Shown: piece by piece, positions 1-8,997 of the stretch
Layout of the letters: every line of letters starts with the position of its first letter
Position numbering within the stretch: position 1 is the stretch's first letter
NCBI RefSeq assembly: GCF_030551875.1
Contig: NZ_JAUOZU010000010.1
Location: 62,001-126,000 of the forward strand
Direction: 5' to 3'
Source: Fluviirhizobium alvei
GTDB lineage: Bacteria; Pseudomonadota; Alphaproteobacteria; Rhizobiales; Rhizobiaceae
DNA length: 64,000 bases
Program-made: the position numbers and the translations under genes
The notes under the pieces: generated by a model
Told to the model about the DNA's origin: nothing
Database searches by the model: none
The model's input: only the letters and a program-made list of their open reading frames with translations

Positions 1-105
1 GCCACCCTTGTCCGTCACATCCAGTCCGGAACGGAAACGCGGCAGGGTCTCGGCCTTTGCGGCATCAGCGAGACGATCGAAGAAAGCGCGGTCAGGGAGC
101 ATCAT
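1..105 (-). CDS. hisN: Histidinol-phosphatase / inositol-monophosphatase family protein, N-terminal fragment
   Basis: Only the first 35 codons lie in the window; the gene runs off the left edge. The peptide opens MMLPDRAFFDRLADAAKAET and continues with a PRFRSGLDV segment, which I recognise as the N-terminus of rhizobial HisN/SuhB-type phosphatases (histidinol-phosphate to histidinol, last step but one of histidine synthesis). Two adjacent ATG codons (at 105 and 102) could start it. The sRNA of the suhB family just upstream supports the call, because that RNA is classically found beside this gene. The catalytic metal-binding motifs are outside the window, so HisN cannot be separated here from other inositol-monophosphatase-family members. 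Confidence 0.75.
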   Translation of the reverse strand, partial: MMLPDRAFFDRLADAAKAETLPRFRSGLDVTDKGG

Positions 106-265
106 GGTCCTCGTTGGTCCTAAAGCCATTCCAAAGACCCGGAATGGACAAAAAATCAAGCCTTTGGCGGAAGGGGCGGGGAATTTTCCGGAGAGGCAAA
201 AAAAGTTCCGCTGATTATGTCAATCATGTTGACTTTTTTGCAGTGCAGCAGTAGCGTTTATCTAC

Positions 266-344
266 AGTCTTCACCGGCTGTAAATGCCCTCCTTGGGTGT
301 TTCCTCCCTAGACTTGACCGCGCTTGAAGGCGCGGTTCTTTTTT
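266..344 (+). ncRNA. mmgR: suhB/mmgR-family (alpha-r8) small regulatory RNA
   Basis: The stretch carries TCACCGGCTGTAAATGCCCT, then a CCTTGGGTG arm closing the first stem with CACC, then an unpaired TTCCTCCCTAGACTTG segment and a GC terminator hairpin with a T-run. This matches my memory of the Rfam suhB family and of MmgR of Sinorhizobium meliloti, an Hfq-dependent RNA of about 77 nt linked to nitrogen status and polyhydroxybutyrate granules. A TTGACT box at 229-234 may be the -35 element; no good -10 is obvious, so the 5' end is approximate. No protein gene on this strand precedes the terminator, which independently argues for an RNA gene. The pyrimidine-rich UCCUCCC stretch could pair with Shine-Dalgarno sequences of targets (inference). 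Confidence 0.8.
317..344 (+). terminator. Rho-independent terminator of the mmgR-like sRNA
   Basis: Perfect 7-bp stem ACCGCGC/GCGCGGT with a 6-nt loop, followed by TCTTTTTT. It forms the 3' end of the small RNA. Confidence 0.85.
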
Positions 345-362
345 GGAGCAAGGTCTGGGATT

Positions 363-1247
363 TCACTCTGCCGCAAGCGACAGATCGCAGGCCGAGGATG
401 TCGCTTCCGACGTAAAATCCTCGAAAAACCGGCGCAACATCTTGGCGATCAGCGCAAATTCGGGCTTCTTCTTCAGTGTCGCCTCATCGATATAGAGGGC
501 GCGATTGATCTCGATCTGCAGGGCATGAAGGCCACGGGCCGGGCGGCCATAATGTTCGGTGATGAAGCCGCCGGCGTAAGGCTTGTTGCGGACCACCGAA
601 AAACCCTGATCCTCAAGCAAACGCAGCGCCAGACGCGACAGTTCGCCGGATGCGGATGTTCCATAGCGATCGCCAATGATGAAATCGGGGCGGATGCCGC
701 TTCCCGACAGGCGAATATTGCCCGGCATCGAATGGCAATCAATCAGGATGGCACGTTCAAACCGCGTATGGGTGCGCGCAATCAGTTTGCGGAGCGCATT
801 GTGATAGGGCTTGTAGATCATCTCGATCCGCGACAGTGCCTCATCGACCGGCAGCCGATGCCTGTAAATTTCCATGTTCTCGGCAACAATACGGGGAATC
901 GTTCCAAGCCCACCGGCAACCCGCACGGAGCCGGTATTGGCGTAGGGCGGCAACCGGCCATCGAACATCTTGGGATCGAGTTCATAGGGTTCGCGATTGA
1001 CATCGACATAGGCCCGCGGAAACCGCGCCGTCAGCATCGGCGCGCCAAGATCGACACCGCAGCCGAACAATTCATCGACAAAGTGATCTTCCGATCGCCG
1101 GATCGCGAACTGGTCCAGCCGCGAATTCTCGACGAAACACCGGGGATAGGTCCGGCCGCTGTGCGGGGAATTGAAAACGAAAGGCAGGCGCTGTTCAGCC
1201 GGCTCCCAGATTTCGAATAGTTCCCCCTCCCGGAAATCCCAGATCAT
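363..1247 (-). CDS. N-formylglutamate amidohydrolase family protein
   Basis: About 294 residues. The protein belongs to the N-formylglutamate amidohydrolase family (PF05013), whose best-known member, HutG, hydrolyses N-formylglutamate to glutamate and formate in histidine use. Seen: NSPHSGRTYP near the N-terminus, RSEDHFVDELF, a DVNREPYELDP block and LIDCHSMPG, all characteristic of the family and supplying metal-ligand His/Asp/Glu residues. I start at the ATG at 1247, preceded by AGAAAGGGCAG; an upstream in-frame TTG at 1268 is possible. The gene is a single unit between the sRNA and cpdR. No other histidine-utilisation genes are nearby, so the natural substrate may be another N-formyl or N-acyl amino acid. 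Confidence 0.85.
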   Translation of the reverse strand: MIWDFREGELFEIWEPAEQRLPFVFNSPHSGRTYPRCFVENSRLDQFAIRRSEDHFVDELFGCGVDLGAPMLTARFPRAYVDVNREPYELDPKMFDGRLPPYANTGSVRVAGGLGTIPRIVAENMEIYRHRLPVDEALSRIEMIYKPYHNALRKLIARTHTRFERAILIDCHSMPGNIRLSGSGIRPDFIIGDRYGTSASGELSRLALRLLEDQGFSVVRNKPYAGGFITEHYGRPARGLHALQIEINRALYIDEATLKKKPEFALIAKMLRRFFEDFTSEATSSACDLSLAAE

Positions 1248-1459
1248 TCTGCCCTTTCTGAATTCCAAACATTCTGTTCTGATTTGGCATGTTGCCAGCA
1301 GGGGCGGACCAAGTCCATACTGGCGCCCATGGGAAATCCGGTTCCGCGGTCACTTTTTCAGTTGATCCTCGCGCCTGTTCACCGGATTTTTACCCCGCAG
1401 CCGCTAGGCTCCAAGCCGAATTCCGTTTGCTACGGACACGAAATGGGTGAAGACAGACA

Positions 1460-1822
1460 ATGAGCCAGAAGATTCTTCTCGCAGAAGACGATAACGACAT
1501 GCGCCGCTTCCTGGTGAAGGCCCTTGAAAAGGCCGGCTACCGTGTCATTTCCTACGACAATGGCGCCAGCGCCTACGACCGGCTGCGCGAGGAACCCTTC
1601 TCGCTTCTGCTGACCGATATCGTCATGCCGGAAATGGACGGCATCGAACTGGCCCGTCGCGCCACCGAACTCGACCCGGATCTAAAGGTCATGTTCATCA
1701 CCGGCTTTGCGGCTGTTGCCCTGAACCCCGATTCGAACGCGCCGAAGGATGCCAAGGTGCTTTCCAAGCCGTTCCATCTCCGCGATCTCGTGGATGAAGT
1801 AAACAAAATGCTGGCGGCCTGA
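1460..1822 (+). CDS. cpdR: Single-domain response regulator CpdR
   Basis: A 120-residue stand-alone receiver domain with no output domain. Acidic pocket D10/D11, phospho-acceptor D53 within LLLTDIVMPEMDG, the conserved Thr/Ser region at FITGF, and K103 in SKPF are all present. Sequence and length match CpdR, which in Caulobacter and rhizobia is phosphorylated via the CckA-ChpT relay and, when unphosphorylated, acts as an adaptor delivering substrates to ClpXP at the cell pole. The tRNA-Val gene lies about 110 bp downstream. Start ATG is preceded by GGTGAAGACAG. Confidence 0.92.
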   Translation: MSQKILLAEDDNDMRRFLVKALEKAGYRVISYDNGASAYDRLREEPFSLLLTDIVMPEMDGIELARRATELDPDLKVMFITGFAAVALNPDSNAPKDAKVLSKPFHLRDLVDEVNKMLAA

Positions 1823-1930
1823 GCCTGGATTTCCAGTGCCTGCGCGGCGGCGCGGACAAAAAAGAAGCCGAAGCGCAAAAATGTCTATTGACCGGCGCAC
1901 GGTTTTTTGGTCTATGCGCCGCCATCGGAT

Positions 1931-2005
<75 letters not shown>

Positions 2006-2028
2006 TCCTTCTTCTTGAATATGTTGAG

Positions 2029-2055
2029 AAATCCCCTAACGGGGATTTTTCCTTT
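2029..2055 (+). terminator. Terminator downstream of tRNA-Val(GAC)
   Basis: 8-bp stem AAATCCCC/GGGGATTT with a TAAC tetraloop, running into TTCCTTTTTC. The rest of 2056-2272 shows no gene that I can support. Confidence 0.85.
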
Positions 2056-2272
2056 TTCTGGCATCGGCTGAGAGATTTCGGCTTCGGATACTGGCGGGCG
2101 GATCCAGCGTGGCAACATGGAAACATGCGGAGAGAGCCGGAACGCGTTCAGCGCCGACTCATCCGTTTCTCATTGTCCAACCAGCGACCATCCGAAAAGA
2201 GGTCACCATGGGCTCGTTACCCGGGTTGATACCCGACCGCCTGTTTTTTGCATCCAGATGGTCGGAGCCGGA

Positions 2273-2758
2273 TCAGACCGGCGCTTCCCAGAGCTCGATA
2301 TAGACATGATCGGGATCGTTGGCCTCGGCTAGCGCCGTACCGAAGAAAACGGCATCGCCGAGCGCGCGGTGCGGTCCGTCCGGCACCTCCAGAACAGCGC
2401 GCGTGCGGCCGAAGTAGCTGTCGTCGGCCTGCAGCACCATTTTGCCGGCATTGGTCACCATAACCGGTGTGCCATCGTCCATTTCGAGACAATAGCGCGC
2501 TTCGATCGCATAGGAACCATCAGGCAGGCGGTTGGCGAAATCGGCACCGCCCGGCAATATCTTCGCCGACCAGCCGATGCCCCTCGCCTCGCCGCCGACA
2601 ATCGGGAACATTGCCCGCACAGTTCCCTGCGTGGTGGCAAATTCCAGCGCCGGGCCGATATCGGCGCGAATGACGATGGCCTTGCGGATGCCGGGCGTGC
2701 CGATCGTCTGGCTCGCCCCCAGCGCGGTCATGTCGAGTTCGAGATCGTCACGCTTCAT
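2273..2758 (-). CDS. DUF3237 family protein
   Basis: A 161-residue soluble protein matching the DUF3237 (YdfR-like small beta-barrel) family, with RGTVRAMFPIVGG-type and GIGWSAKILPGGADF-type blocks seen here, then a DGTPVMVTNAGKM strand and an LGDAVFFGTA segment. Its biochemical role is unknown; members are commonly found beside amidohydrolases and decarboxylases. Its ATG (2758, behind GGAAGG) overlaps the end of the YtcJ-type amidohydrolase by 11 bp, and it is the last gene of a three-gene minus-strand unit with that enzyme and the TetR regulator. The tight coupling suggests it acts on or binds the same compound, but this is inference. Confidence 0.8.
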   Translation of the reverse strand: MKRDDLELDMTALGASQTIGTPGIRKAIVIRADIGPALEFATTQGTVRAMFPIVGGEARGIGWSAKILPGGADFANRLPDGSYAIEARYCLEMDDGTPVMVTNAGKMVLQADDSYFGRTRAVLEVPDGPHRALGDAVFFGTALAEANDPDHVYIELWEAPV

Positions 2759-4397
2759 GGGTAATCCTTCCGTTGCAGACGGTCATGCGGATGCCGAGAC
2801 CGGCGATTTGCTCTGCGGGCGTGGCTTCAATATCGTCCGTTAGCAGCACCAGATCGGCGAACATGCCGGGGCGCAGGCTGCCGGTTCTGTCTTCCATGTG
2901 GCCGGCATAGGCACCATTGCGGGTGAAGGCGGCCAGAACCTGATCGAGCGGCAGCCGCTGGTCGGGCAGGCCTGGCAGATGCGGCTGGCGCGTCAGGGCC
3001 GTCTGGATACCGAGAAGCGGATCGATCGGCACGATCGGCCAATCCGACGAGAAGGCGACCGTGGCGCCGGCCTCGGCCAGCATCCGCCAGGCATAGGCGT
3101 AGGGTGCCCGTGCCTCACCGATGCTGCGGCTGGTCGGCGTTTCGCCCACGGGCGCATGCAGCGGCTGCACGGAGGCGATCACGCCGAGTTCGGCCAGGCG
3201 CGGAATGTCGGCGGGATCGATCATTTCGATATGCTCGATCCGGTGGCGGCTGTCACGCTTGCCGTTGGCCTTTTGGGCGGCCTCGTAACCATCGAGCGCA
3301 ATGCGAACAGCGGCGTCACCGATCGCATGGACCGCAATCTGCAGGCCGCGCCGATCCACTTCAATCGCTGCCCGGCGAAAGCTTTCGGCATCGAAGATCG
3401 GATCGCCCTTCAGGCCCGGCCGGTCGGAATAGTCATCGAGCATGGAAGCGGTACCGCTTTCGATCACACCGTCGATGAAAATCTTGACCCGACCGCAGGT
3501 GAGCGTGTCACCGGTGAAATCTGAAGTCATTGCCGAAGCACGGTCGAGTTCGGAGAGGTCCATTTCGCGCGTCAGATGGAAGGGCACGGAAATGCGGGCC
3601 AGCAAGCCGCCTTCCTTCTCCACGTCGCGCAGCAGTTCCATGAGGTGGCGGTTGCCATCCATATTGTGCATCGCGGTAATGCCCTTGGAGGCGGCAAAGC
3701 GCATGCCGGACTTCAACGTTTCCATATCTTCGCGCCATTCGGCAGGCGTCGGCGTCACGGGTGGTTCGAGGCCGGACATGCCGAACATTTCGCGGCCGCC
3801 GGATGTCCGCAGTTCCAGCACCGGCAACAGCGCGAACTTTTCACGCAATTCGCCGGTGGCAAGACCATCGGAGCCCATCACCACTTCATTGCCCACCGGC
3901 AGCTCGCGGCCATTGAGAAGGCCCGCAGCCTTCAGCGCGGCCGTATTTGCAAACAGCGTGTGGAAGTCATAGGCCATGACGGCCAGCGGTCTGTCGGGGC
4001 ACATGCTGTCGAGCGCATGGCGGTCGAGCCGCGTTCCCTTGCCGAGAATCTCGTAGTCAGCACCCTGGGCAAAAAGAAGTCCTTCGTCAGGCTTGGCAGC
4101 GGCAAAGGCCTCGACGGCAGCCTTCATGGCATCATAGCCCTTGATATCGCCCAATTGCAGTAGCGTCTGTCCATAGGCTCCTGAAAAGAGATGCAGATGG
4201 CTTTCGACGAAGCCGGGCATCAGAGTGGCGCCGTTACAATCGACAATCCGTGTATACTCATCTGCATGAGCCATCGCCGCCTCCCTGTCACCCACGGCAA
4301 GGATGCGATTGTCGCCGATGGCGACGGCCTGCGCCCGCGGCGCCGCCTCATCCATGGTCAGCACGCGGGCATTGAGGAAGATCAGCGAGGCAGTCAT
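2748..4397 (-). CDS. YtcJ-type amidohydrolase (metal-dependent, N-acyl amine hydrolase candidate)
   Basis: 549 residues of the amidohydrolase superfamily, YtcJ/NfdA branch (the latter is an N-substituted formamide deformylase). Seen: N-terminal ARVLTMDEAAPRAQAVAIGD, the metal motif GFVESHLHLFSG, a barrel with IAVHAIGDAAV and SRHRIEHIEMI, and the closing SSDWPIVPIDPLLGI plus a GSLRPGMFADLVLL tail. The start is the ATG at 4397, which overlaps the TetR stop (ATGA). A longer frame upstream would run into the TetR gene. It is paralogous to the enzyme at 41356-43026, which likewise abuts a polyamine-type importer, so I infer it releases a free amine from an amide-type substrate. The true substrate is unknown. 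Confidence 0.85.
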   Translation of the reverse strand: MTASLIFLNARVLTMDEAAPRAQAVAIGDNRILAVGDREAAMAHADEYTRIVDCNGATLMPGFVESHLHLFSGAYGQTLLQLGDIKGYDAMKAAVEAFAAAKPDEGLLFAQGADYEILGKGTRLDRHALDSMCPDRPLAVMAYDFHTLFANTAALKAAGLLNGRELPVGNEVVMGSDGLATGELREKFALLPVLELRTSGGREMFGMSGLEPPVTPTPAEWREDMETLKSGMRFAASKGITAMHNMDGNRHLMELLRDVEKEGGLLARISVPFHLTREMDLSELDRASAMTSDFTGDTLTCGRVKIFIDGVIESGTASMLDDYSDRPGLKGDPIFDAESFRRAAIEVDRRGLQIAVHAIGDAAVRIALDGYEAAQKANGKRDSRHRIEHIEMIDPADIPRLAELGVIASVQPLHAPVGETPTSRSIGEARAPYAYAWRMLAEAGATVAFSSDWPIVPIDPLLGIQTALTRQPHLPGLPDQRLPLDQVLAAFTRNGAYAGHMEDRTGSLRPGMFADLVLLTDDIEATPAEQIAGLGIRMTVCNGRITHEA

Positions 4398-5083
4398 GCA
4401 TTCGGTCCTTTGCGGATGGGAGACGAGAGACAGCCATCGTCGAACAGCAACTGGACCAGCGGCAAAAGTCGCTGGTTCAAGATCGCCTCGTGTTCCGAGA
4501 GGGTCTGCTCCTCGTCCGTTATGAGATTGATGAAACAGGGCATCCACACATCGTGCAGCAACTGGCCGAGATATTCGGTCGAAGCCTCGCCGCCGGCCCT
4601 CAGACGCAGATCGATGGTCGCGAGAAACTCGACCAGCACACCCACCAACGCCCGCGATACGCTGTGATACTCCGCGGCCAGCTCGGTCTCTGGATGGCGG
4701 ATGGCGGCCGATTCCGCGTAACGCCAGACCCGCTTGCCCGCGATTTCCAGCGTGCGGCCCGAAACCCGGACGAACAGGGCAACAAGCATTGATCCGAGAT
4801 CGAGCCCATCCTGCCAGAGAAGATCGCGATCATCTTCGCGCGCCTTAGTCGTCCCCTCGCTGATCAGTGCGATCAGTATGCCGTCCTTGGAACCGAAATA
4901 GTTGAACACCGTCGGCGCCGAGATGCCGGCGGCGGCGGCAATGTCGGCCATGGTGGTGGCATCAATGCCCTGCCGTGCGAAAAGTGTCCGTGCCGCGCCG
5001 ATGATCTCGTCACGTCGCTTGGCCTTCTTGCGGCTCCGGAGGCCCTGCTCGGCCTGATTTTCGTCGCTCAAAGTTTCGGACAT
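4394..5083 (-). CDS. TetR/AcrR family transcriptional regulator
   Basis: 229 residues. The N-terminal HTH (about residues 20-66) contains RDEIIGAARTLFARQGIDAT, ADIAAAAGISAPTVFNYFGS and KDGILIALI, a typical TetR helix-turn-helix; the remainder is an all-helical ligand-binding domain with no assignable ligand. It is the first gene of the unit regulator / YtcJ amidohydrolase / DUF3237 and faces the importer operon beginning at 5183. A 26-bp imperfect palindrome in the 99-bp divergent region (5124-5149) is its likely operator, so it probably represses both directions until the imported amine or a derivative binds. Confidence 0.9.
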   Translation of the reverse strand: MSETLSDENQAEQGLRSRKKAKRRDEIIGAARTLFARQGIDATTMADIAAAAGISAPTVFNYFGSKDGILIALISEGTTKAREDDRDLLWQDGLDLGSMLVALFVRVSGRTLEIAGKRVWRYAESAAIRHPETELAAEYHSVSRALVGVLVEFLATIDLRLRAGGEASTEYLGQLLHDVWMPCFINLITDEEQTLSEHEAILNQRLLPLVQLLFDDGCLSSPIRKGPNA

Positions 5084-5123
5084 TAGCTTTTCACTGCAAA
5101 ATATTTATGTCGATTAAATTTTT

Positions 5124-5149
5124 TATTGACTAAAGATATTTTGTCAATA
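5124..5149. promoter_or_regulatory. Palindromic operator candidate in the TetR / importer divergent region
   Basis: Arms TATTGAC (5124-5130) and GTCAATA (5143-5149) are perfect inverted repeats around a 12-bp AT-rich centre that is itself largely symmetric. The left arm contains a TTGACT that could serve as -35 for the importer operon. Size and position fit a TetR-family operator for the adjacent regulator. Confidence 0.6.
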
Positions 5150-5182
5150 CTCATATCGCAGACCTTTGGGGACAAGAGGCAG

Positions 5183-6247
5183 ATGCTCGACATTCGTGAA
5201 CTATCCAAGCGTTTCGGTTACGGTAACGGCGCGGTGACCGCGCTGCATGAGGTCAACTTCACCATCGGGGAAGGCGAGTTCTTCACCCTCCTCGGCCCGT
5301 CCGGCTGCGGCAAGACCACATTGCTCAGGCTTATAGCAGGATTCTCCAGCCCAAGCGGCGGCGCCCTTGTTCTCGACGGCAAAGATATTGCCCGGATGCC
5401 GCCGAACCAGCGCCCGGTCAACACCGTGTTCCAGAATTATGCGCTGTTCCCGCATATGACAGTCGGCCAGAATGTCGCCTTCGCACTGGAAGCCCAGGGA
5501 AGGCCACGCACCGAGATCGCGCCCGCCGTCGATGCCATGCTGAAGCTGGTACAACTCGGCCATCTCAAGGATCGCAAAAGTTCGGAACTGTCAGGCGGCC
5601 AGCAACAGCGCGTGGCACTGGCCCGTGCGCTGGTGGCCAAGCCGCGCATCCTGCTGCTCGACGAGCCGCTTTCAGCGCTCGACATGAAGCTGCGCAAGGA
5701 TATGCAGATCGAACTCAAGCGCCTCCAGCGAGAAACCGGCCTCACCTTCATCTTCGTTACCCATGATCAGGAAGAAGCGCTCACCATGTCGGACCGGATC
5801 GCGGTGATGAGCGGTGGCCGGGTGCAGCAGATCGCCACCCCGCGCGAGCTCTATGACCGGCCGGCCAACCGCTTTGTTGCGGGCTTCATCGGCGAATCCA
5901 ACTTTCTGACCGTTCAGTCTTCGGGCGGTTCAGTTATCCTCGGCGGGAGCCGGACCCACCTTCCGGGCGCAACCGACGGCGCCCTCACATTGATGATCCG
6001 CCCCGAACATGTAGCGCTGTCATCGCATTTGCCTGAAGCGATCAACGTGACGGCGAAGGTCAAGCAGCTCGTCTTCTTCGGCACCGACACCCATGTCTAC
6101 CTGACGCTGACTGACGGGACCGAACTGGTCGCCCGTATTCAGAATGCGCTCCATGGCAACCGCACCTTCGCCGAGGGCGCGACGATTAACATCGCACTGC
6201 CAACCGAAGCACTCCGGATCATTGCGGATACGGAGATTGAGGCATGA
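5183..6247 (+). CDS. Polyamine-type ABC transporter, ATP-binding protein (PotA-like), copy 1
   Basis: 354 residues from the ATG at 5183 (an upstream in-frame ATG at 5126 would start inside the operator). Walker [10 protein letters not shown] at about 38-46, Q-loop [11 protein letters not shown], signature LSGGQQQR, Walker [14 protein letters not shown]-loop [12 protein letters not shown], then a C-terminal TOBE-type regulatory domain ending near residue 350. These features place it in the spermidine/putrescine (PotA) group of importers. It powers the two permeases that follow, the first of which overlaps it by 4 bp (ATGA). The paralogue at 43128 has nearly the same motifs, so the two systems derive from one ancestral cassette. 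Confidence 0.92.
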   Translation: MLDIRELSKRFGYGNGAVTALHEVNFTIGEGEFFTLLGPSGCGKTTLLRLIAGFSSPSGGALVLDGKDIARMPPNQRPVNTVFQNYALFPHMTVGQNVAFALEAQGRPRTEIAPAVDAMLKLVQLGHLKDRKSSELSGGQQQRVALARALVAKPRILLLDEPLSALDMKLRKDMQIELKRLQRETGLTFIFVTHDQEEALTMSDRIAVMSGGRVQQIATPRELYDRPANRFVAGFIGESNFLTVQSSGGSVILGGSRTHLPGATDGALTLMIRPEHVALSSHLPEAINVTAKVKQLVFFGTDTHVYLTLTDGTELVARIQNALHGNRTFAEGATINIALPTEALRIIADTEIEA

Positions 6248-7137
6248 ATGCTGCCGAAACCTGGCGCCGCTGGCTGCTGGCGCTCCCCTCCGTTACCGTC
6301 ATCATGCTGTTTTCGATCCTGCCGCTCGGTGTGGTCCTCGCCTATTCCTTTCTGACGCCGGGCGATTTCGGCAATGTGAAGTGGATTTTCTCGACCGACG
6401 GCTGGTTCTCGGTCCTGTTTGAGCGCGATATCTTCGACGATACGGTCACAGTCTCGGACGCGCATCTGACAATCCTGATGCGCTCGATCGGCCTGTCACT
6501 GGCGACCACGCTTTTGACCCTGATCTTCGGCCTGCCAACGGCCTGGTTCATCGCGACCCGTCCGGCAGGGCAGCGCGGCTTCTGGCTGTTTCTCATCACC
6601 ATACCCTTCTGGACCAACCTTCTGGTTCGCACCATCGCCGTCCAGGAGATGATCCGCTCGGAAGGTGTGTTCAACCGCATTCTTCTCGCTCTCGGCATCA
6701 TCGATGAGCCGCTGCAGATGATGTTTACCAATTTCGCCGTGTTGCTCGGCATGGCCTATGTGTTCCTGCCGCTGATGGTGCTGCCGGTCTATGCAGCCAT
6801 CGAGAAGTTCGATTTCCGGCTCGCTGAAGCGAGCTACGATCTCTATGCCTCGCGCCTCTATTGCCTCCGTCGGGTGATCCTGCCGCTGGTTCGGCCGGGC
6901 ATCATTGCGGGCTCCATCCTCGTCTTCGTCCCCTCCCTCGGCGCCTATGTGACGCCGCGCATCATGGGTGGCGGCAAGTCGATGATGCTGGGAAACCTCA
7001 TTGAAATGCAGTTCGGCCAGGGCCGCAACTGGCCGCTGGGCGCTGCCCTCGCCATAACGCTCACCCTGCTCGTGCTGGTGGCGCTGATCTGGTACACGAA
7101 AATCACGTCGGGCAAGAAGGAGCGCAACCATGGTTGA
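6244..7137 (+). CDS. Polyamine-type ABC transporter permease (PotB-like), copy 1
   Basis: 297 residues, inner-membrane. N-terminal hydrophobic segment ([20 protein letters not shown]), several further membrane helices, and the permease EAA loop around [20 protein letters not shown] followed by [20 protein letters not shown]. This motif docks the ATPase. Length and pattern match PotB/PotH. It overlaps both neighbours (4 bp with the ATPase, 8 bp with the next permease), indicating translational coupling in one operon. The substrate cannot be read from the permease; polyamine is inferred from family and from the enzymes downstream. Confidence 0.92.
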   Translation: MNAAETWRRWLLALPSVTVIMLFSILPLGVVLAYSFLTPGDFGNVKWIFSTDGWFSVLFERDIFDDTVTVSDAHLTILMRSIGLSLATTLLTLIFGLPTAWFIATRPAGQRGFWLFLITIPFWTNLLVRTIAVQEMIRSEGVFNRILLALGIIDEPLQMMFTNFAVLLGMAYVFLPLMVLPVYAAIEKFDFRLAEASYDLYASRLYCLRRVILPLVRPGIIAGSILVFVPSLGAYVTPRIMGGGKSMMLGNLIEMQFGQGRNWPLGAALAITLTLLVLVALIWYTKITSGKKERNHG

Positions 7138-7933
7138 GCGCGGTTTCGACGTCAAACGGCTGCCGGGCGCGGCACTGCTCGCCATCACCTGCTTCATCAT
7201 TCTCTATATTCCGATGGTGATCCTCGTCGCCTATTCGTTCAATGAGGGCAAGGTGATCGGCAACTGGGAAGGCCTGTCGCTGAAATGGTATGCCGCAGCG
7301 TTTCAGAACGAAGCTTTTCTCGATGCAGCCGTCAATTCCTTCATTCTGGCAACGACGGCTTCTGTGATTGCCACGTTGCTGGCAACCATGGCGGCGCTGG
7401 CAACGACGCGCGGCGAAGGGCTCAAGGGTGAAGGCATCATCCACATCATCCTCAACCAGCCGCTGATGGTGCCGGAAATCGTGCTGGCCATCGCGCTCCT
7501 GATCATCATCGGCCAGATCAAGGAAGCGACCGGCTATACCGGGCTCGGCTTTCTGATTGCGGCCCATACGACCTTCTGCATTCCCTTTGCCTACCTGCCG
7601 ATCCGCGCGCGCCTCGAAGGTATGGATCTGAGCCTCGAGACAGCCGCCGCCGATCTCTATGCCAGCCGTTTCTACACGTTCCGGCGCGTGACGCTGCCGC
7701 TTCTGGCACCCGGCATCATGGCGGGCTTCATGCTGGCCTTCGTCGTCTCGCTCGATGACCTCGTGATGAGCGACTTCCTGAAATCGCCAGGTCAGGAAAC
7801 GCTGCCGACCTATCTGATGGGTGAACTCCGCCGAAACCTCACCTCCGAGATCTACGCCATTTCTTCGCTTCTTCTTCTGATCAGCGTGCTGATCGTGGCG
7901 GGGTCATGGGTGGCAACACGCAAGAAAAACTGA
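7130..7933 (+). CDS. Polyamine-type ABC transporter permease (PotC-like), copy 1
   Basis: 267 residues, inner-membrane. Begins with the cytoplasmic stretch [13 protein letters not shown] and a strong first helix (LLAITCFIILYIPMVILVAY). The EAA loop reads AAADLYASRFYTFRRVTLPL, then APGIMAGFMLAFVVSLDDLV and the PotC-typical SPGQETLPTYLMG segment. It pairs with the preceding PotB-like subunit to form the channel. The binding-protein gene follows after 19 bp with a strong GAGGAG ribosome site, which suggests the binding protein is made in excess. Confidence 0.92.
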   Translation: MVERGFDVKRLPGAALLAITCFIILYIPMVILVAYSFNEGKVIGNWEGLSLKWYAAAFQNEAFLDAAVNSFILATTASVIATLLATMAALATTRGEGLKGEGIIHIILNQPLMVPEIVLAIALLIIIGQIKEATGYTGLGFLIAAHTTFCIPFAYLPIRARLEGMDLSLETAAADLYASRFYTFRRVTLPLLAPGIMAGFMLAFVVSLDDLVMSDFLKSPGQETLPTYLMGELRRNLTSEIYAISSLLLLISVLIVAGSWVATRKKN

Positions 7934-7952
7934 ACTTTCAGAGGAGAAAGCC

Positions 7953-8987
7953 ATGAAATACGCATCCCGACTTGCCACAACCACCGCCATTCTGATGGCG
8001 ACCGCCCTGCCCGCGCTTGCCGCCGGCCAGCTCAACATCTTCAATTTCGGCCTCTACACGCCGCCGGACATGATCAAGAAGTTCGAACAGAAGTATGACG
8101 TGAAGGTCACGCTCACTGAGTATGACTCCAACGAACAGGCGATGGCCAAGATCGAGGCCGGCGGTCATGGCTTCGATATCGTGGTGCCTTCGGCCTCCGT
8201 CGTGCCGATCTATATCGAAAAGGGCCTGCTCATGAAGAGCGAGCCCAATCAGATGTCGAACTTCAAGAATGTCGATCCCGAATGGGTCGATGTTGCCTGG
8301 GATTCGGGCCGCCACTATACTGTACCGTGGGTCTGGGGCACGACCGGCGTCATGGTCAACACCAAGGTTTACAAAGGCGATCTCAATACCTCCGCCATCT
8401 TCCTCGATCCGCCGGAAGAACTGAAGGGCAAGATCAATGTCGTTCCCTCGATGAACGATGTCATCGATATGGCGATCGGCTCGGTCGGCGGAGAACCCTG
8501 CACCACCGACAAGGCAATTCTGAAGGCCGCGCGCGACAAACTGATGGCGGCCAAGCCATCCTGGGCCTCGATCGACTATGCGAGCTTCGAGAAATTCATC
8601 AAGGAAGACCTGAATGCCTCGGTCTTCTGGTCGGGCGCCGCCATGCGCATCCGCGGTGAGAATCCGGGCTTCGCCTATGGCTATCCGAAGGAAGGTTTCT
8701 CGCTGTGGCAGGACAATGTCGCCATTCTGGCCGATGCCAAGAATGTCGAAAATGCCAAGCTTTTCCTGAACTTCATCATGGAACCGGAAAATGCGGCATT
8801 GATCTCCAACTACACGCGCTATGGCAATGCCATCAAGGGCTCGGACAAGTTCATGGACAAGGACCTGCCGAATGCGCCGGAAATGAATATCCCGGCCGAA
8901 CTCAAGTCAGCGGCCCATTTCCAGGTGACCTGCCCGGCCGATGTCCAGCAAATCTACACCCGCATCTGGACAGAATTGACCAAGTGA
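7953..8987 (+). CDS. Polyamine-type ABC transporter periplasmic binding protein (PotD/PotF-like), copy 1
   Basis: 344 residues. Sec signal peptide MKYASRLATTTAILMATALP with cleavage probably after ALAAG-type residues near 22-24. The mature part begins LNIFNFGLYTPPDMIKKFEQ, typical of spermidine/putrescine-binding proteins, and carries YDVKVTLTEYDSNEQAMAKI and VPWVWGTTGVMVNT. It delivers substrate to the permeases upstream. It is clearly paralogous to the protein at 45960 (shared YGYPKEGF and NVENAKLF blocks), but aromatic and acidic residues lining the pocket region differ, so specificity may differ. A perfect palindrome follows the stop codon. Confidence 0.93.
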   Translation: MKYASRLATTTAILMATALPALAAGQLNIFNFGLYTPPDMIKKFEQKYDVKVTLTEYDSNEQAMAKIEAGGHGFDIVVPSASVVPIYIEKGLLMKSEPNQMSNFKNVDPEWVDVAWDSGRHYTVPWVWGTTGVMVNTKVYKGDLNTSAIFLDPPEELKGKINVVPSMNDVIDMAIGSVGGEPCTTDKAILKAARDKLMAAKPSWASIDYASFEKFIKEDLNASVFWSGAAMRIRGENPGFAYGYPKEGFSLWQDNVAILADAKNVENAKLFLNFIMEPENAALISNYTRYGNAIKGSDKFMDKDLPNAPEMNIPAELKSAAHFQVTCPADVQQIYTRIWTELTK

Positions 8988-8997
8988 AGCAAAACCA

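Noticed and set aside
8..254. Short plus-strand frames over the hisN start and the sRNA promoter
   Set aside because: They overlap the hisN N-terminus, have no good ribosome site and yield low-complexity basic peptides.
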